The notes under the pieces: generated by a model
What the model was told of the DNA's origin: nothing
Seen by the model: only the letters and a program-made list of their open reading frames with translations
Database searches by the model: none
Origin: Candidatus Kapaibacterium sp.
GTDB lineage: Bacteria > Bacteroidota > Ignavibacteria > Kapaibacteriales > Kapaibacteriaceae
Direction of reading: 5' to 3'
Assembly: GCA_030830285.1 (NCBI GenBank)
Contig: JAURNF010000045.1
Span: 1 to 8,924, forward strand
DNA: 8,924 nt
Shown: positions 6,514 through 8,924 of the stretch, in pieces
Position numbering within the stretch: position 1 is the stretch's first letter
Layout: the number at the start of each line of letters is the position of its first letter
Made by a program: the position numbers and the translations under genes

Positions 6514-7791
6514 ATGAAATCCGACTACAAACTAACCATGTTCGATGTGATCATGCTGGTGATCAGCTTGGTGATCGGCATGGGCATCTTTCGTGCGCCG
6601 GCAACTGTTGCTCTCCGTTCGGGTGACATCACGTTGTTTTATGCAGCGTGGATTCTCGGCGGCGTGTTCGCTATCGCAGGAGCACTCACCTTCGCTGCGG
6701 CAGGACGTGCAATGCCGGTCACCGGCGCATACTATCGCATCTTCGCTGTGGCGTATCACCCCGTGATTGCCTTCGCGATCAACGTGATCATCCTTGTGTC
6801 GAATGCCGCCTCAGCGGCAGGCGTTGCCATCATTGGCGCTGAATACATCACAGGGTGGTTGCCGGGTATCCCAACTGGCACCACAGCAACGGCAATGATC
6901 GTAGTGCTCTACGGACTCAACCTGTTGGGTCTGCGCACCAGTACCGCCGTACAAAACGTCCTCATCGGTATCAAGATTGCGATGCTCGTCGCCATCATCT
7001 CTGCACTGGTCTTTGTTGATGCTTCTCCGGCTGTTGCAGCTGGAGTCGCGCACGTGCATTCCGATGGCGTGTGGCAATCACTCGGACTCGCCCTCATTGC
7101 CGTATCGTTTACGTTCGGCGGCTATCAGAGCACCATCAACTTCGGCGGCGAGATCCGCGACAGTGAACGTCGCATGCCTATTGCCATCGTGCTGGGCGTG
7201 CTCATTATCACAGCGATCTATCTGCTGGCGAATGCTGCATACGTCCATGTTCTTGGCTTCGACACGCTCGCACACTCTCAGTCAATTGCAGCTATGGTGG
7301 TTGGCAAACTGTTTGGTCCGAGCGGAGCAAATATCCTCTCAGCCGTCCTCATCATCTCGGTGTTTGGCTACGTCAACGTTGCGATGCTTTCGAATCCTCG
7401 CGTCATCAAGGCTATGAGCGATGATGGCGTGTTGCCAAGCGTGCTATCGTCATCACCACGCATGCAGCACGGAGCGTTGCTCTCCTTCACATTACTCAGC
7501 ATCCTGAGCGTGTACGTCGGCAAGTCATTCGAGGCCATCCTTAACTACACAATCTTCATCGATGCCATCGGACTCGGCTTTGGCGCTGCTACCGTCTACT
7601 GGCTCAGCAAGCAACGTCTCTCCATCACCACGCATATCGCCGCGGCCATCTTCATTGGTTCGTGTGTGTTCACATCGATCAACATCTTCATGTTCGACAC
7701 ACAGGCAGCCATCTATGGCATTGCGCTCGTTGCTGGCATTTGCGCCATTGGCTGGATCGCCTACCGTCAGCGCTCGCAGCAGACCACCTAG
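6514..7791 (+). CDS. APC-superfamily amino-acid permease
   Basis: The protein has 425 residues with about twelve hydrophobic segments and is an inner-membrane transporter of the amino acid-polyamine-organocation superfamily. The first membrane helix carries GMGIF (22-26), the unwound GxGIF substrate-binding signature. Helix 2 is followed by the AGRAMPVTGAYY stretch, which corresponds to the usual ELxxxxPxxGGxY. After helix 6 comes FGGEIRDSERRMP (210-222), the classic GE-kdP-r-iP loop. These place it with the LAT/basic-amino-acid/polyamine type of APC carriers, probably an exchanger or a proton-coupled importer. The substrate cannot be read from sequence. The ATG at 6514 is preferred over the in-frame ATG at 6445, because the 23 extra residues would overlap the divergent gene and precede helix 1 without purpose. 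The 3' end overlaps the photolyase stop. Confidence 0.92.
   Translation: MKSDYKLTMFDVIMLVISLVIGMGIFRAPATVALRSGDITLFYAAWILGGVFAIAGALTFAAAGRAMPVTGAYYRIFAVAYHPVIAFAINVIILVSNAASAAGVAIIGAEYITGWLPGIPTGTTATAMIVVLYGLNLLGLRTSTAVQNVLIGIKIAMLVAIISALVFVDASPAVAAGVAHVHSDGVWQSLGLALIAVSFTFGGYQSTINFGGEIRDSERRMPIAIVLGVLIITAIYLLANAAYVHVLGFDTLAHSQSIAAMVVGKLFGPSGANILSAVLIISVFGYVNVAMLSNPRVIKAMSDDGVLPSVLSSSPRMQHGALLSFTLLSILSVYVGKSFEAILNYTIFIDAIGLGFGAATVYWLSKQRLSITTHIAAAIFIGSCVFTSINIFMFDTQAAIYGIALVAGICAIGWIAYRQRSQQTT
6527..6534 (-). promoter_or_regulatory. TAGTTTGT octamer upstream of the beta-helix gene (possible promoter element)
   Basis: This is the second minus-strand copy of the same octamer, about 27 bases before the ATG at 6499. 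It lies inside the first codons of the divergent permease. It is the closest thing to a Bacteroidetes -7 element upstream of this gene, but no matching -33 TTG is visible. Confidence 0.25.
7788..7791. other. Shared CTAG palindrome: stop codons of two convergent genes
   Basis: The palindrome CTAG gives TAG for the permease (7789-7791) on the plus strand and TAG for the photolyase (7788-7790) on the minus strand. The two genes therefore end on the same four bases with no intergenic space. Confidence 0.95.
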
Positions 7792-8924
7792 ATTTCATCG
7801 GCGTGGTCAATGAGCCACGCTGCGCGTTCCGTAATTGCCTCGCGTTCATCGGCCGACATCTTATCGATGTGACGGTACGCCATGGCCACGCGCACGTTGT
7901 TGCGGAGTGCGTCGGCATGCTGCATGTAGAAGTTCCAGTACAGCGCATTGAACGGACACGCCGTGTCGCCAAGACGTTCCTTGTGGTTGTATGCGCAAGA
8001 TCCACATGCATCACTCATGCGATGGATGTAGGCCGCGCTCGACACATAGGGCTTCGTTGCCATCAAGCCGTGATCGGCATGCTGACTCATCCCGATCGTG
8101 TTTGGTACTTCGACCCACTCGAACGCATCGATGTATACGCCCAGATACCACTGGTGCACCTCATGTGGAGCACAACCAAGTAGCAGCGCAATGTTGCCGG
8201 TGATCATCAAGCGCTGAATGTGATGTGCATACGCGCTGTCGAGCGACGCATCAACGGCATCGCCCACACACCGCATCTTCGTTTCGCCTGTCCAGAACCA
8301 TGACGGTAGTGCGCGGTGGTTGTTCAAGGCATTGCGTTCCACATACGATGGCATTTGCGACCAGTAGATGCCGCGCACGTACTCCCGCCACCCAAGGATC
8401 TGTCGGATAAAGCCCTCGACCGCAGCAATTGGCGCATCGCCTCGGTGGAAGCGCTCTTCTGCTTGTCGCACAACATCGAGTGGATGCAGCATCTTCACAT
8501 TGAGAGCAAAGGAGATCAATGCATGGAAGAGACGTCGCGCCTTGAGTGAGATCGCATCTTGATACGTACCGAAGTGTGGTAGTGCATTGTCGAGAAACGC
8601 CGTGAGGATTGCCTGCGCCTCTGCTGCATCGAGTGGCCAACGGAGATCATCCGCATGGGCATTGCCCATCGTCTGCACACCTGCGTCGGTGATTTCTTTC
8701 CACAGCGCAGAGCAATCATGGTGCGGACGCATGTCCAGTGGCTCAGGTGGTGTGCCCTTCCACGGACGTCGGTTTTCTTCGTCGTAGTTCCATGAGCCCC
8801 CTACCGGCTGCTGATCTGCATCCATCAACACATTGTAGCGCAGGCGCATCTGACGGTAGAACGTCTCCATCAGCCAGCGCTTCTTGCCCTTGAAGAGCAG
8901 TGCAACATCATCGCGTTCGGAGAG
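7788..8924 (-). CDS. phrB: Prokaryotic (6-4) photolyase, iron-sulfur FeS-BCP class, 5' truncated by window edge
   Basis: The frame is open from the right edge, giving 378 visible residues. The true start lies outside, and the internal Met encoded at 8868-8870 belongs to the conserved LMETFYRQMR stretch. The sequence then reads GGSWNYDEENR, an adenine/flavin-domain signature of the cryptochrome/photolyase-related family. Four cysteines at visible positions 219, 307, 310 and 323 match the 4Fe-4S ligands of Agrobacterium PhrB (350, 438, 441, 454 as I recall) with one constant offset of 131. The same offset places His234/His235 on PhrB His365/His366 (6-4 repair site). It also places Trp211, Trp259 and Tyr260 on the redox residues 342, 390 and 391. 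About 131 N-terminal residues (the antenna lumazine-binding domain) should lie outside, for a total near 509, normal for the family. It repairs UV (6-4) photoproducts in DNA in the cytoplasm using blue light, with FAD and a lumazine antenna. Confidence 0.93.
   Translation of the reverse strand, partial: LSERDDVALLFKGKKRWLMETFYRQMRLRYNVLMDADQQPVGGSWNYDEENRRPWKGTPPEPLDMRPHHDCSALWKEITDAGVQTMGNAHADDLRWPLDAAEAQAILTAFLDNALPHFGTYQDAISLKARRLFHALISFALNVKMLHPLDVVRQAEERFHRGDAPIAAVEGFIRQILGWREYVRGIYWSQMPSYVERNALNNHRALPSWFWTGETKMRCVGDAVDASLDSAYAHHIQRLMITGNIALLLGCAPHEVHQWYLGVYIDAFEWVEVPNTIGMSQHADHGLMATKPYVSSAAYIHRMSDACGSCAYNHKERLGDTACPFNALYWNFYMQHADALRNNVRVAMAYRHIDKMSADEREAITERAAWLIDHADEI
7799..7822. other. 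Short inverted repeat just past the convergent stops
   Basis: CGGCGTGG (7799-7806) faces CCACGCTG (7815-7822) across an 8-base loop. The stem is 8 bp with one G-T wobble. It lies 7 bases after the permease stop and within the last codons of the photolyase. No T-run follows on either strand, so it is not a standard intrinsic terminator. It might still slow RNA polymerase or protect a 3' end. It could also be a chance by-product of the A-W-L-I-D-H-A codons. Confidence 0.3.

Noticed and set aside
7662..8183. A 173-residue plus-strand open frame spanning the permease end and the photolyase
   Set aside because: It overlaps two well-supported genes in other frames, and its translation resembles no protein family and has skewed composition.
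1..8924. tRNA, rRNA, CRISPR, insertion sequences, phage or defence system
   Set aside because: No cloverleaf, repeat-spacer pattern, transposase, terminal inverted repeats or known defence domains were seen on either strand. All stretches over 100 bases are covered by the genes described.

Overview
The window reads as a densely packed piece of a Bacteroidota/Chlorobiota-type (FCB group) chromosome. The main clue is the secreted proteins. One minus-strand gene encodes a zinc metalloprotease with Ig/PKD-like repeats and a C-terminal domain of the kind that type IX secretion (T9SS) recognises. The gene upstream of it encodes a right-handed beta-helix protein with a shorter, related tail. Shine-Dalgarno sequences are mostly absent, which also fits this group. 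A Kapabacteria/Ignavibacteria-like source is my guess. The sequence does not prove it.

Layout, left to right. (1) Bases 1-65 hold the last codons of a plus-strand gene cut by the window edge. Its end looks like the final beta-strand of an outer-membrane barrel. (2) Fourteen bases later, a plus-strand gene (80-1669) encodes an exported protein. Its N-terminal half resembles divergent zinc-dependent phospholipase C / P1-nuclease-like proteins, and its C-terminal part looks like a beta-barrel. (3) On the minus strand, the beta-helix gene (4886-6499) comes first and the metalloprotease gene (1656-4823) second, 62 bases apart, possibly co-transcribed. (4) Divergent from the beta-helix gene and only 14 bases away is a plus-strand APC-family permease (6514-7791). 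(5) Converging on the permease is a bacterial (6-4) photolyase of the iron-sulfur FeS-BCP class (7788-8924). Its 5' end lies beyond the window, and all four cluster cysteines and the main redox residues are present.

The packing is extreme. Two tail-to-tail gene pairs overlap, one by 14 bp and one by a 4-bp CTAG palindrome that provides TAG stops on both strands. The divergent pair leaves almost no room for promoters. I see no RNA genes, CRISPR arrays, insertion sequences, or convincing terminators. The genes group into an envelope/secretion set (the left tail, the phospholipase-like barrel protein, the protease and the beta-helix protein) and two cytoplasmic or inner-membrane housekeeping functions (amino-acid transport, DNA photorepair). 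I see no functional link between the two groups. No gene-rich novel defence or mobile system is evident. The best candidate for something undescribed is the barrel-fused phospholipase-like protein at the left.
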